DNA of 64,000 nucleotides, taken from Gonocerus acuteangulatus. Lineage: Eukaryota > Arthropoda > Insecta > Hemiptera > Coreidae. Positions 1 through 9,833 of the stretch are shown in pieces. The notes beneath the pieces were generated by a model, which did no database searches, had not been told where the DNA came from, and was given only the letters and a program-made list of their open reading frames with translations. Both the position numbers and the translations under genes were made by a program. Location: positions 98,132,547-98,196,546 of the forward strand of contig OX328124.1 of assembly GCA_946811695.1 (NCBI GenBank), read 5' to 3'. Position 1 is the stretch's first letter; every line of letters begins with the position of its first letter.

Positions 1-374
1 AATGGGAAAAGCTACTTGGATTTTGTGCAACTAAAAGACAGCAGTGAGGTGTTAGGGTTATGCCTGATCAACATCAGTAAAGGACAAGGAATGGAATGAA
101 CAATTTGTGAAGAGAATTTCCTTTTTGAACAGAATTGCTGTTTGATATTATTTTATTTTATTCATTTATTGTGAGTATCGCAACGGAGGCGACGAGCTCA
201 TTAAAACGACAGAATCAAAGGAAGTTAGTTTTGGTCAGATCTACGAATGGTCAGTTGTCCTTACGACGAACGTTTGTTGTCCTAAAAATATGTAAACTAA
301 CAAAAATGATTAATCAAAATCATCATATAGAATAAAAACAAAAAGGAAATCAAAATATTTGCCTAAAACGTACG

Positions 375-746
375 TTATATTTTTGAATAGATATTTTCAT
401 GCTTTAAATGTGTTAGTAGTGTTTGTGTGTACGGGCTACCTTCCGTCAGTAAGTCATGTAAGTCGTAAGGAATGGTTAGTTTGCAACGTTGTGTACAGTC
501 AGTTAGTATATGTTTCACGGTTAGAGTTATGTTGCATATTCGACAAGTGGGTATTTATTTTCTGTCTAGTAAGTACGAATGGGTAAGTAGGGTGTGTCCT
601 ATCCGAAGCCTGGAATAAATAACTTCGTCTCGTTGAGAGAATTGTTCTTTTACCCAGGCTTTGGCCGTATTCTTAATTTCCCTTAGTTTGGAAGTATTTC
701 TCAACCAATTAATAATAATAATACAATTTTGTTCCCATTCGCACAA
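375..746 (-). pseudogene. 3' end of a Jockey-type LINE (C-terminal Cys/His region)
   Basis: The minus strand reads LREIKNTAKAWVKEQFSQRD, then RLRIGHTLLTHSYLL. After a frame change near 555 it continues PTCRICNITLTVKHILTDC, and then DLHDLLTEGSPY, ending NIYSKI and a stop near 375. The RLRIGHT.LTHS.LL block followed by CxxC...KHIL..C is the conserved segment after the RNase H domain of Jockey/CR1-like LINEs. The frameshift and absence of upstream domains show a dead 5'-truncated copy. Related tails occur at 17100-17290 and 54745-54880. Confidence 0.7.
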
Positions 747-2255
747 TGTTTGATATTATTGAAAATTGCATTAATCTCTCGAATGGTGAGGATTAAGAAA
801 ATATCAGAGTTGAGTACTGTTCTTAGAAAATTCAGATAAATCGGAAATAATAAGTTTCAATGTTGTGGCCTGCGTAAGTGTACTTAGACTTAACTTATCC
901 AGGACTAAATGTTATTCGGCTAAGTGTATAAGTATAAAGACAATTAAAAAATATACTACCCTTCAATAGTTGACAGTTTAAATGTTGAAGGAATTTACTT
1001 GTGGAGGAGTGCAACACGCGGCACATAAAACCGAAGGAAGCAGTTTGAAATATTCCAACGTTTAAGGTGAAGCCACAGTGTTAATTCTATATGCGTTTAC
1101 TCAACCGTTCCTTGCGAATTGGCGTTATATGTATGTTCAAAAAACATGTATTAGTGTAACATATATATATGTAGACGATTTCAACTCCTATTTCGAGTGA
1201 ATTTTACCCATTACATTTGACTATTACAACTCTATTCAGGTTTCCAATATCAAAAAAAGTTTTGTTATTTTTTAATAACAGTGTACACGTAGAAATATCA
1301 CTTTTAACACGTTTGTTAAGGTTTCAAAACTTTTTATTTCCGTTGAATAAAATAAGATTAATTAATAGAGATAATTTTTGAGAAACAATAGAAACTAAAT
1401 GTAACTATTAGGGCTACATTGATGGCACTACATACTAACCAACTAGGAGCTCCTAAGCAGTCTCTAGGTTTTTGAAAAGTTATAAGCTGTTCATTTAACA
1501 ATAAACCTACTTTGCACATATGTGTGGAAACATATGGTTTTGGACGATAGGCTAAGATTCAACCTGTCTTTTTATCTCTACTCTACCATTGGTCAAACCA
1601 ATATTTTCTGCAATAACTTCTAAATCCATGATCATGGTAATGTTTTATATATTTTCCATCGCGGATTCACTCATTCATGAGTCGATATTTCTAAAAAATG
1701 AATCTGGAAGTGAGGCATATTTGTTTAATCGTCATTTTCTCATCTTTATTTTTTTGGCGCATTATGTACTATTGGATAAAAACTCACTTGATTGAATATT
1801 TATAAGAGGTCATTCTCTTCAAATGGAGAAGTCCTTGGTAATTTTATGAGATCTAAGTTGCTTAGGTTTTCCTTTAGTAAGTCTGTGATTACAAATACAT
1901 CATTTTACCTCTTCTAGTCGGCATTAAGGCATCATATTGCTCCTGCAATATGAAAATGTATTACTAATTACCAATTAATATTATTTCTATTTGTTAATTT
2001 AATATTAACATTTTAGTAACATTTACGTACCATATTATACTGGCAAATTGATTTTACCGTTAAATGACAAAATAAGATGTAATAAAAAAACTGAGGAAAA
2101 CTGGCTCAAAGAACCGATCAAAGCAACTAATCCTACACTTTCGATGTTTTAATCACTTATTTCTAAGACTGTGATCATCTCATAGAAAGTTACTTTGATA
2201 CTTGATACTTTTTGATTGGCTACCTTTCACTTACCACGATTTCCCAACCCAATTC
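747..2255. other. AT-rich DNA, no recognisable gene
   Basis: No exon, tRNA or transposon signature was found. The open frame at 1589-1795 is chance hydrophobic sequence without splice signals or family resemblance. Confidence 0.5.
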
Positions 2256-2374
2256 TGCGCTATGCCGTTCCGAAGAAGACGACGGAAGGGAAACAGTAAA
2301 GAAAAATTAGGAATCATAGCTGAAAAAATTCTTGTTGATTACCTCGCCATAATTCAGTGCCACATATATGACTG
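2256..2374 (+). pseudogene. C-terminal remnant of an unassigned LINE-like ORF, copy 1
   Basis: One frame gives LGIIAEKILVDYLAIIQ followed by CHIYD and a stop. It closely matches the end of the frame at 57383-57685 (LGIIAESILVDSLAIIQ, then NHIYG and stop). Conservation right up to a stop suggests the common C-terminus of a retrotransposon ORF rather than a host gene. The upstream part is frameshifted. I do not recognise the family with certainty. Confidence 0.45.
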
Positions 2375-2398
2375 AAGGCCTTTTTTCAGTTCAGTTAT

Positions 2399-2623
2399 TA
2401 TTATTAAATTTTTACGTCCATTTATTATTGACTAAGAATTTTAGGACGGGTTATTTATAGGTTACCACCCTTTTCTAGCCAGGATAGGTCTGATGCCTTT
2501 TCTTTTTTTTAAAGAAAAGCCACCACCCCTAGTGGGAGTCGAACCCACGACCCTTTGGCCTTTGGAGTGTTAAGTGCTCACGTCTTAACGCTCACAGCCA
2601 CCGGCCACCGGGCCTCCATATTC
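2399..2623 (-). repeat. tRNA-derived SINE (family 2), full copy with 10-bp target duplication
   Basis: Read on the minus strand, a tRNA-like head (GTTAAG..GAGCACTTAACACTC, B-box GGGTTCGACTCCC) is followed by a pyrimidine/purine hairpin and the tail AAAAGGGTGGTAACCTATAA. It is flanked by direct repeats GTTCAGTTAT at 2389-2398 and 2624-2633. It inserted just downstream of the LINE-like C-terminus at 2256-2374. Confidence 0.85.
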
Positions 2624-2642
2624 GTTCAGTTATATATTTGTA

Positions 2643-2983
2643 GGGGGGCGAGGTTAGCTCAGTGGTAGAGCACTGGACTCATATGCTGGAGGACCTGAGT
2701 TCAAATCCCGAGCAAGCACTAAAGATTTTTTCTTCTAGTGTCTTTGTTCATAGGTTGAATTTGGCCTCCCTGACCGTCCCTAGGCCAACCCAGCCTTTAA
2801 TTAATTTAATAATGGGTACCTTGGTGCTATTGACTCTATCAGTCGAAGCGGCAAGGGGAAAATCAGGCGGCTGCAGCATAGTACTGACCATAAAATCTCC
2901 CTAGTGTGCCGTATGGTCAAGAATCAGATACCTCTACAGTATCTGCCCCTAAGGGCCCTCGTGGCCTGTTACGGGACTGATTT
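2643..2983 (+). repeat. tRNA-derived SINE (family 1), copy 1
   Basis: The head GAGGTTAGCTCAGTGGTAG (A box) and GAGTTCAAATCCCGAGC (B box) is tRNA-like. The body follows (CCTCCCTGACCGTCCC..GCCAACCCAGCC) and the end is GGCCTGTTACGGGACTGATT. About 340 bp. The head is not called as a functional tRNA because the same body follows it in all three copies (also 12918 and 49510). Confidence 0.85.
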
Positions 2984-3014
<31 letters not shown>

Positions 3015-3049
3015 AATTGTAACATTGTTTTTGTTGTTGTTTTTTTTTT

Positions 3050-3262
3050 AAGTGGCCGTGAGCGTTAAGACGCGAGCACTTAACACTCCGTGCCAAAGGG
3101 TCGTGGGTTCGATCCCCACTAGGGATGATGGCTTTTCTTTAGAAAAAAGAAAAGGCATCAGCTCTATCCTGGTCAAAAAAGGGTGGTAACCTATAGATAA
3201 CCCGTCCTAAAATTCGTAGCTAATAATAAACAGACGTTAAAATTTAATGAATAAATACATAT
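3050..3262 (+). repeat. tRNA-derived SINE (family 2), plus-strand copy
   Basis: Same head and tail as the copy at 2399-2623 but in the opposite orientation, about 400 bp away. B-box GGGTTCGATCCCCAC, then TTTAGAAAAAAGAAAAGGC, then AAAAAGGGTGGTAACC and GACGTTAAAATTTAATG at the end. Confidence 0.8.
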
Positions 3263-3263
3263 T

Positions 3264-3308
3264 TTTTTTAACGTCGCATAGACGTCTAGGCCATTAGCGC
3301 CATACAGT
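3264..3308 (-). repeat. SINE 3' tail fragment
   Basis: The minus strand reads GGCGCTAATGGCCTAGACG...CGACGTTAAAAA, matching the tail of SINE family 3 (26110-26337). The head is missing. Confidence 0.5.
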
Positions 3309-3343
3309 TTTGTCCCTTGTACCAGTTTATTTTCCATAATAGG

Positions 3344-3345
<2 letters not shown>

Positions 3346-3413
<68 letters not shown>
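3346..3413. repeat. Poly(T) run of about 65 bases
   Basis: Uninterrupted T tract. The apparent lysine-rich protein across it is an artefact of this run. Confidence 0.95.
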
Positions 3414-3416
<3 letters not shown>

Positions 3417-3903
3417 CATTTGCACAATTAACTTAACCATTTTTTTTGTAGTTATATTTCTTTCCAAATTGATTTCTATTTATTTAGCTTTTTCCTAAAA
3501 TACAATGGTTGATTCTTCTTGATTTCTGTTTTAAAATAAATTTTTACCTCAATGATTGTGATATGGTTATAGCATTAAAATTGTTATGTTAGTTTTGATT
3601 TCAGAAGTGTCTAAATAAACGAATATTGTTTTTGCTAAGGGATGTTGTAAGAGAAAAACAAGGAGGTGCTCTTACTTTGATGAGACAGCTTCTTTGGTTC
3701 ACTAGGGCTACTAGCATCTAGAAAAAAGGAGTTTCATTTAAGGAACGAATTAAATTCCTTAGGAAGTGCTCAGGAATTTAATCAGTCCTCCACTGGTCGG
3801 TGCAAACAAAAAATAATTGTGCGTGATATTTAGGTCGTTGAAGTGAAACTTTTATACAGTAAGTATAATTTATAAGAGCATCTGAAGTGAATATAGGGAA
3901 ATG

Positions 3904-3905
<2 letters not shown>

Positions 3906-3961
<56 letters not shown>
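3906..3961. repeat. (TA)n microsatellite
   Basis: About 28 TA units. It ends roughly 40 bp before the hAT element at 4006. Confidence 0.95.
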
Positions 3962-3968
<7 letters not shown>

Positions 3969-4069
3969 ATACAAAATATTTATGTACAATATGGTTTGTC
4001 ATAAGTAGGGGCCGGATTTTTAGGATAAAATAAGCACCCGATTAGGTTTTTGCAACAGGCATAATAGGT

Positions 4070-4212
4070 CTTTTTAGGTTTTTATTTAAAAATCCATTTT
4101 AGGGTTTTTAGGTGATAAAAGTGTTTTGAATAGGTTCAAAAAATAGACCTTTTTAGGTTTTTATTTAAAAATCCATTTTAGGTGATAAAAATGTTTCAAT
4201 AGGTTCGAAAAA
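4070..4212. repeat. Tandem duplication of about 75 bp inside the hAT element
   Basis: Two units share TTTTTAGGTTTTTATTTAAA, AATCCATTTTAGG and GTGATAAAA.TGTTT..AATAGGTTC. Subterminal repeats of this kind often bind hAT transposase; that role here is inference. Confidence 0.7.
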
Positions 4213-4549
4213 TAAGGTCAACCTATTATAATTTATCATTAATATATTGATTAATTTATAATTGATAAATTAATATGTATATAAATAATGATATTTTATA
4301 CAATAGTATATTGAAATGGGGGGGAAAATGAGCAAATAAAAATAAAACGGAAATATGCGTTATTTTTTTAAAAAAAGAAAAAAAAATATGAATGAAATTT
4401 ATTTAAATAAAATACATTTTAGAAATAAAGCAATTTTAAAGAAAAAAAATCATTTAAATAATCATACATTAATAAAAATAAATAAATAAGAACATAAAAC
4501 AAAACACATACGTAAATACGCCGCTAAAGCAGAGAAAGATAAAGATGCG

Positions 4550-4834
4550 CCCGTTTACGTCACAAGACGTCATAGGGGAGTATTTCATCGCATCTTTTAG
4601 CTCCAGTGTTGACGATTCCAATTTTCCAATGAGATTTGGAAAATCTGAGAAATGTGCTCTCAGGAATGCGAGTGCACCACGAATCTCGTTGGTCTGGAGG
4701 ACCATCGAAGCCTTAGAAATGGCAGCTGCTTCATTCATATCCAAAGAGTCAACAACTATTTTTATTTTTTCCCCCAGTGTGTTAAAATGAGTTCTGGTGG
4801 AAGCGACACTCGTAGTAAAATTTCCCTGAACGTC
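4550..4834 (-). pseudogene. hAT transposase-like / CGGBP1-like coding remnant
   Basis: The minus strand is open from about 4834 and reads TRTHFNTLGEKIKIVVDSLD, then ISKASMVLQTNEIRGALAFL, then HFSDFPNLIGKLESSTLELK. The F..LP/FPNLI.KLES..L.L pattern resembles proteins linked to arthropod hAT elements and CGG-binding-protein-1-like genes. No zinc finger or catalytic domain remains. Below about 4550 the frame runs into low-complexity DNA. Assignment is by general resemblance plus its place inside a hAT element. Confidence 0.45.
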
Positions 4835-5098
4835 TGGACCCGGGAAGAAAATCCCCCCTTTAAAGAAAATTTGTTTAATCGAGGAAATGAGTTCGTTGAA
4901 TTGTATTTTCTATTTTTAAGATTAGGCCTGTCTAGGTCATTCCATCGTTATTTAGGTGGTTTTAGGTGATATCATCCAGAATAGGTTATTTCAGGTTCTT
5001 CCAAATTTGCATGAATCATACTACAAGACGCGAATCATATAAAAAAAACCGATCAATATCATGTTTAGCAGAAAGGAAAAAAATAGGTGAAAACCTAA

Positions 5099-5271
5099 GG
5101 GTGGGCTTACACTAGGATAGTTATTGCAGGATATTTATGTCAGACAGAAATTGCGACTAATGAAAACCGTGTATAATGTATGTCTGACATAAATTGCTCA
5201 TGTTTTACATTAGTCAGAATTTCTCTCTGACATGAATATTCTGCAGTAACTATCCTAGTGTAAACGCACCC
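5099..5271. mobile_element. 173-bp palindromic MITE with TAA target duplication, nested in the hAT element
   Basis: The ends are near-perfect inverted repeats (GGGTG.GCTTACACTAGGA against the complement GGGTGCGTTTACACTAGGA), and pairing continues through GATAGTTA.TGCAG.ATATT. TAA flanks both sides (5096-5098 and 5272-5274), consistent with the 3-bp target of PIF/Harbinger elements. Removing it rejoins the right terminal repeat of the host hAT element, so it is the younger insertion. Confidence 0.8.
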
Positions 5272-5296
5272 TAAGAATCCGGTCCCTAGTCATAAG

Positions 5297-6205
5297 CTAA
5301 CAATTCTATGATGAAGCTTATGCTTCAAATTCTTGATGAAGTTTGTGCTTTGAATATGTTTAATTCATTCAGCCCATCGTTCTTAATTTTGAATACTTTG
5401 TGCCAAACTGTCTTCGTTAAATCTTTTTAAACACTATTAAAAACTCATATAATAGTTTCTCGATGAGTCGTGTTTAATGCATCGAAGATACTCCCGATTC
5501 GACGACGTTTAATCATTTAACAACACAAATGTATCCTCACATTCAGAACGGCTATTTTCCTTTTCTTCCGTCTTTGGAACTTATGGTATCGGATAGGATC
5601 GTCCAAATTTCGCAGCATTCTAAATTCAAGAATAAAACCATTTAGCACCATCCTATTAATGTACACCCTTCCAAAGTATGTTTTATTTTACAGTGTGAGC
5701 AAAAAAGATTTTATTGAATATAAATAATAAAAAAAATGTGAACGGAAATTGGCTTGGGAATCGCAAACCTATTACCACGCCTTGTTAATCTTTTGTGTAA
5801 TTCTCCACGAAGTTGGACCGAGAATACATTGGCAAGTGTTAAGAGATTATAACTTCTTATAAAGAAAAAGAAAGCATCAATAATCCCCGCTACCTCATTA
5901 CTATTATTTATTTTTTAAATGTCTACACACTTTCAAAATAACTCAATGAAAAAGTTAACAGGCTGGCCGCCTTAACGATCAGCCACCGGATAGACTCTAC
6001 AGAATCCAGTGTTTTATAACCACATTATTGAGGTTAGATTTTCTAGCGGGAAAATACTCTTTGCTCCGAAGTTAAAGCCGAGAAATGATATTTTATCTTC
6101 TGACGCAAGTATGTATTGATACTATTTTATTTCTTATTAAATAATTCCAGGGATAAAGGCGGGTCGAGAAACTTGTAGTAAAAGAGCAATACAGAAACTC
6201 CTTGA
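5297..6205. other. AT-rich DNA, nothing recognised
   Basis: No coding, RNA or transposon signature. If the EVA1C-like gene continues left of exon C, a small 3' exon could be here, but none could be identified. Confidence 0.4.
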
Positions 6206-6209
6206 ATCA

Positions 6210-6470
6210 GTCATGTCAAAGATACGGCCCGCGGGCCGTATGAAGAAGGCCCGGGATCGCAATGTGTCACAGAAAGAAGAGCTACGGAAGTTTTAAAATG
6301 CGCACACTATATTTTTAAGTAAAAGTTAATTATAACATTTTATTTACTTAATTACTTAGTATGTATTATATAATTAAATAAATAAAATGTTACTTATTTG
6401 AATCTGGCCCGCCTACACATTCTAAATTTAATATATCGCCCTCTGCAAAATTGAGTTTGACATATTGAGA
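6210..6470. mobile_element. Probable short hAT-like MITE with GTCAAA/TTTGACA ends
   Basis: The left end has CAGTCATGTCAAAGATACGG followed by the palindrome GGCCCGCGGGCC. The right end has CTGGCCCGCC and then GTTTGACATATTG. The inverted GTCAAA/TTTGAC ends next to GGCCCGC are typical of a common hAT-type MITE. I could not fix an exact target duplication. A related piece lies near 34763-34850 (GGGCAACCTTCGACATGC). Confidence 0.45.
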
Positions 6471-6792
6471 CCTTAAATAGACAAATGCGGAGACATATTT
6501 AGGATTCGCGAGAGAGTATCTTGACAGAGGATGCATTGTCACTTTGTTCTTTCCATCGTAGAATACTTGTCGGATGTATAAATAATTTAGGAAATGATAT
6601 TTCTCTTTTTATATATTTAATGCCTTAATAGTTGCTTTTTTTACATACAGCTTTAATTAATTATGTCTAAGAATTCAGGGATATTTTGTAAATTTATCAT
6701 TACTCCAACATTAAATATAGTGATCAAATAGAGTATTTGTGGTAATCTTGTATATAAAAGTTTCACTTGAGGAATGATATATTTGAGATTAC

Positions 6793-7010
6793 CTCTTCCG
6801 GATGGACAGCTAAAGGTGTTCCTATAGTGAGATCTATTTCTGCTTCACTCATTTCCTCTGTGAAAGGTGGTAACTCTGTCGCCGATGAGGGAGGAGCTGG
6901 TGGTTTGGCCCTTCTGGTCCAGGCTAATCTCGCCACCATCAATGCCAGCAGCAGAACAAGACCGCCACCGATGGACACTGCTAGGTACAGGATCAGTCGC
7001 TCCTTGTTGT
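6793..7010 (-). CDS. EVA1C: EVA1C-like gene, exon C: transmembrane segment and start of cytoplasmic tail
   Basis: This 218-bp exon has an acceptor (catgtttcag|AC) and a donor (GAAGAG|gtaatc) on the minus strand. It begins NKERLILYLAVSIGGG and runs through a hydrophobic stretch (LVLLLALMVARLAW), an obvious single transmembrane helix. A positive stop-transfer patch (TRRAK), a proline-rich stretch and an acidic cytoplasmic segment ending GTPLAVHPEE follow. Its first two bases complete the codon begun by exon B. It ends in phase 0, so at least one further 3' exon is expected. None was recognised between here and the left edge. It is 36.6 kb from exon B. A gene other than EVA1C with the same layout cannot be fully excluded, but lectin, VPRRVLK and TM segments in matching phase make this the best reading. 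Confidence 0.8.
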
Positions 7011-7611
7011 CTGAAACATGTCGACAAGTGTTAAATTTAAATAGAAACACATTTTATATTTTGACAGAGAGGACATATTAAATTTTGGCTAAGAAACCAT
7101 AACGATTTGGGAGAATTTCTCCATGGGCGTATATGAGGGGGCGTAAATAACTTATTTCATTTATAAGCCTAAATAACATACTTTGGTTTAGGGATATGTA
7201 CTCCACAAACTAGACTCAATACTACCTCTATAGTTGCTAGTGAATGACTGGGTTATGTAGATAGCGCTTCTCCCAACAGTACTCCAAGCTCACGGACTTT
7301 ACGAAGATTTTGGTCCAAGGATATTAGTGTGTACTAATATCCCCTAAAAATAGATATTTTTAATATATAAAATGCTGTATTCGCTAAGATGGCGAGTGTC
7401 ACATTTTTACGGGTACCAGGCCACAGTGACGTAGAAGGTAATGAAAAAAACAGACAAATTGGCGATGCTGGCAGCATATCAGTCAGATGGTGATACCGCG
7501 GCACTTCATTGTCAATATTTTAAAAGACAAATTACTAAAATTGTTTGAAATAAGTGTCAGGAATAATATAATAATATACTTTTTTTTTTAAAGAATACTA
7601 AACACAGCATA

Positions 7612-7803
7612 ATGTCCACTAGCCCTGCTAGTGCCACGCGCCAGTCTCCTGGACGTAAAAAACATTTTGTTGGAGTACACTGCAGAAAGCCAGAAGGCGG
7701 CACTTCTTACCTGATAACTGAAACACCTGTCAGGCAGAAACGAACCTACTTTGAAGATATTAAAGGAGGATTTGCAGATACTACATTCTATAGCAAGATA
7801 TAG
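7612..7803 (+). CDS. Small unrecognised ORF, 63 aa, possible exon or processed copy
   Basis: This frame begins ATGTCCACTAGCCCTGCTAG just downstream of a T-rich tract ending AAAG, a possible splice acceptor. It encodes a Ser/Arg/Lys-rich N-terminus (TRQSPGRKK), a middle segment (HCRKPEGGTSYLITETPVRQ) and the ending FADTTFYSKI. Its codon use looks less AT-driven than the neighbourhood. I do not recognise the family. It stops 6 bp before the target duplication of the hAT MITE at 7816. It could be a real last exon on the strand opposite to the EVA1C-like gene, a pseudogene, or chance. Confidence 0.3.
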   Translation: MSTSPASATRQSPGRKKHFVGVHCRKPEGGTSYLITETPVRQKRTYFEDIKGGFADTTFYSKI

Positions 7804-7815
7804 TTCAATCTCAAG

Positions 7816-8237
7816 CAGTGTTGGGCATTATTCGAATAAAGTATTATTCGAATGATCATTCAAATAAATTTTTAGTGAATGATGAATAATTCACTAAATT
7901 ATCTTATTCAAACGGTACATCATGAATTATTCACAGAATTATTCGTTATTTATTATTGGTTATTCATCATTCATCATTCATCATTCGTTATTCTTTATGT
8001 CCGGTTGGTTTGGTGAATAAATCCACCTCAAACATATATATATATATATATATATTCATACATATTTCCGGCTATCGACATAATAATATGTCTTTCATTA
8101 TTCAATAAAATATGATTATTCTGAAATTTCATTCACAGAATAATGAATAAAAGTAATTATTCTTCATTCGCGAATAAAATAATACATTAATTCATTATTC
8201 TTTATTCATTATTCTGAATAATTTTTGCCCAACACTG
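7816..8237. mobile_element. hAT-type MITE with 8-bp target duplication
   Basis: It starts CAGTGTTGGGCATTATTCGA and ends GAATAATTTTTGCCCAACACTG in complementary form. The interior is rich in ATTCATTATT motifs. The flanks are an exact 8-bp direct repeat ATCTCAAG (7808-7815 and 8238-8245). CAGTGTTGGG ends plus an 8-bp duplication place it in hAT. It has no coding capacity. Confidence 0.9.
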
Positions 8238-8245
8238 ATCTCAAG

Positions 8246-9351
8246 TTACCGGAATTTATTTTCTAATTATTACAAAACCTCAATAGTTTGATGTATATGT
8301 CGTGAAGTATTTGTGAATATGTAGTATGCGAGTGCTTTTGGGGTTTTAATGATTGTTTTAAGAACGAATGATTTTCTGTTGATATGTAAATAGGCAACAA
8401 TTCAGTGTTAGGTTTAGCACAAATGCTAAAGGTTCCAATAGATCTGAAGACAGGAACTAATAGCTTGATTATTTCAGTTTAGTTTAAAAATTCTTTCTGT
8501 GTTTGTTAAACTGGAAATAATAAACAATAGTGCTAATGACTAGAGTAGTCGATGCATGGGAAAATGGGAAAAAATAAAGAAGAAAAGTACTCCAATCAGA
8601 GCCATTGAAGACTCCACCAAAGGGTTTGGCAAGAGTATATTTTACTGGCAGTTCTAACTATTTATATTATATTTTTTTTGTAAAAAGTGCATCTGATGGA
8701 ATCAGAGGAATGAGGTCGACTTTAATCATTTTTGTGTTATCTTTTAATTTTGTATTCATAATCAATTTAACGAGGTAGATAGAGGTCTTTTTTCTTGCCC
8801 CAAGCTTCACCTTCTTTAGAAGAAGAGAATAATTACCGACCTGTCTCATTAATTTTCAATCTTTCCTTTTTCAATAATCCAGAGCCAAGAGGTCGGGTTC
8901 AAGTGTTCTTCTTATTAAAGCTTGCTCTGGATTCGACGGAAAGAGCTCGCCTTTGAAGAAGATGCTATAATAACTAAGCAGCTATAAAATATTATTAATA
9001 AATATTAGAATTTTGTGTTAATGACTTACAATATTTATGGTAAATTGGAAAAATACTGCCTAGAAATTCGCGTATCATTTTATTTTTATTTTTATTGGAG
9101 AAATTTTAACGCCTGATGCTATCGCTAAAGATACCCAAGATTGAGAGCCATATGGTGTTAGGATCTGCGGTTCGCAGCGCAAACTTGTTTGCTCGCATGA
9201 GGAGAGGAAAAAATGAACAATACCACCTTTAAGAAAGCGTGAGGATCTGTTCTTTTCGCAAAAAGGCTAGCGGTTCGAAATTTTCATCCCAACCTTTTTT
9301 GTAGAACATTTAGAATCCTTTCGAATGATTCCTATCAATTTACTCTGATTT
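8246..9351. other. AT-rich intronic DNA, no feature recognised
   Basis: No element ends or coding similarity were seen. Confidence 0.5.
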
Positions 9352-9363
9352 CTCAACCGTGAT

Positions 9364-9510
9364 TTTTTTTTCTTTTACGGCGCATCGACATCTGGGCCAT
9401 GAGCGCCAATATCCAAGAGGCAGGGAGGAACGTTCTTAATTTTTCACCTGGGAATCGAACCCACCATCTCCAGCATGAGAAACTAATGTGCTAGCCACTA
9501 GACCACCACA
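9364..9510 (-). repeat. tRNA-derived SINE (family 3), with 12-bp target duplication
   Basis: On the minus strand the tRNA-like head GGTCTAGTGGCTAGCACATT leads to GGTGGGTTCGATTCCC. The tail carries GGCGCTCATGGCCCAGATG and GATGCGCCGTAAAAG. Exact direct repeats CTCAACCGTGAT lie at 9352-9363 and 9511-9522. Confidence 0.85.
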
Positions 9511-9613
9511 CTCAACCGTGATATTATTCGAAATAAAGCTCATGATTTCTTATATTTTTTAAAGAATTCTTCTTCTCCAAATGAAACGAACATAAATTTT
9601 AGTAAGACGAATA

Positions 9614-9820
9614 AGGGACTTTCCGTGGTCCAGAGGCTAGCGCCCAGGTATGTCATGCGGGGTTGAATTACGCCTGCAGCAGACTGACTTCTTTCCTCTA
9701 AAGACCCACTGAAGGAGTTAGATGCTCCAACGTAAAAGTTAAGGAAGGGTGGTATACTGTAGATAGCCCGGCGCTAATGCCTTCGAATTCAGATACGCCG
9801 TTAAAGAAGGAAAAAAGAAA
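9614..9820 (+). repeat. SINE (family 4), with 13-bp target duplication
   Basis: The head TCCGTGGTCCAGAGGCTAGC is tRNA-like, then GCCTGCAGCAGACTGACTTC, then the shared tail GGAAGGGTGGTATACTGTAG, ATAGCCCGGCGCTAATGCC and ACGCCGTTAAAG. Flanks AGTAAGACGAATA (9601-9613) and AGTAAGATGAATA (9821-9833) differ at one base. Same family as 59693-59878. Confidence 0.8.
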
Positions 9821-9833
9821 AGTAAGATGAATA

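Larger units (their letters stand above)
4006..5288. mobile_element. hAT-superfamily DNA transposon, degenerate, with a nested MITE
   Basis: The left end TAGGGGCCGGATTTTTAGG matches the complement of the right end (TAGGGACCGGATTCTTAGG) with two differences. An exact 8-bp direct repeat GTCATAAG flanks it at 3998-4005 and 5289-5296, the target duplication length of hAT elements. Inside are a tandem duplication (4070-4212), a minus-strand coding remnant (about 4550-4830) and a second transposon (5099-5271). Without the nested MITE and its duplicated TAA it would be about 1.1 kb, too short to encode a full transposase, so it is non-autonomous or deleted. Confidence 0.85.

Noticed and set aside
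2643..2720. tRNA gene on the plus strand
   Set aside because: The tRNA-like region is followed by the same 260-bp body in three places, and in the sequence the acceptor arm is imperfect. It is a SINE head.
3191..3427. Lysine-rich protein-coding frame
   Set aside because: Produced by a 65-base poly(T) run next to a SINE.
4890..4990. CRISPR-like or regulatory repeat from recurring TTTAGGT
   Set aside because: The motif is part of subterminal repeats of the hAT element, with no regular spacing.
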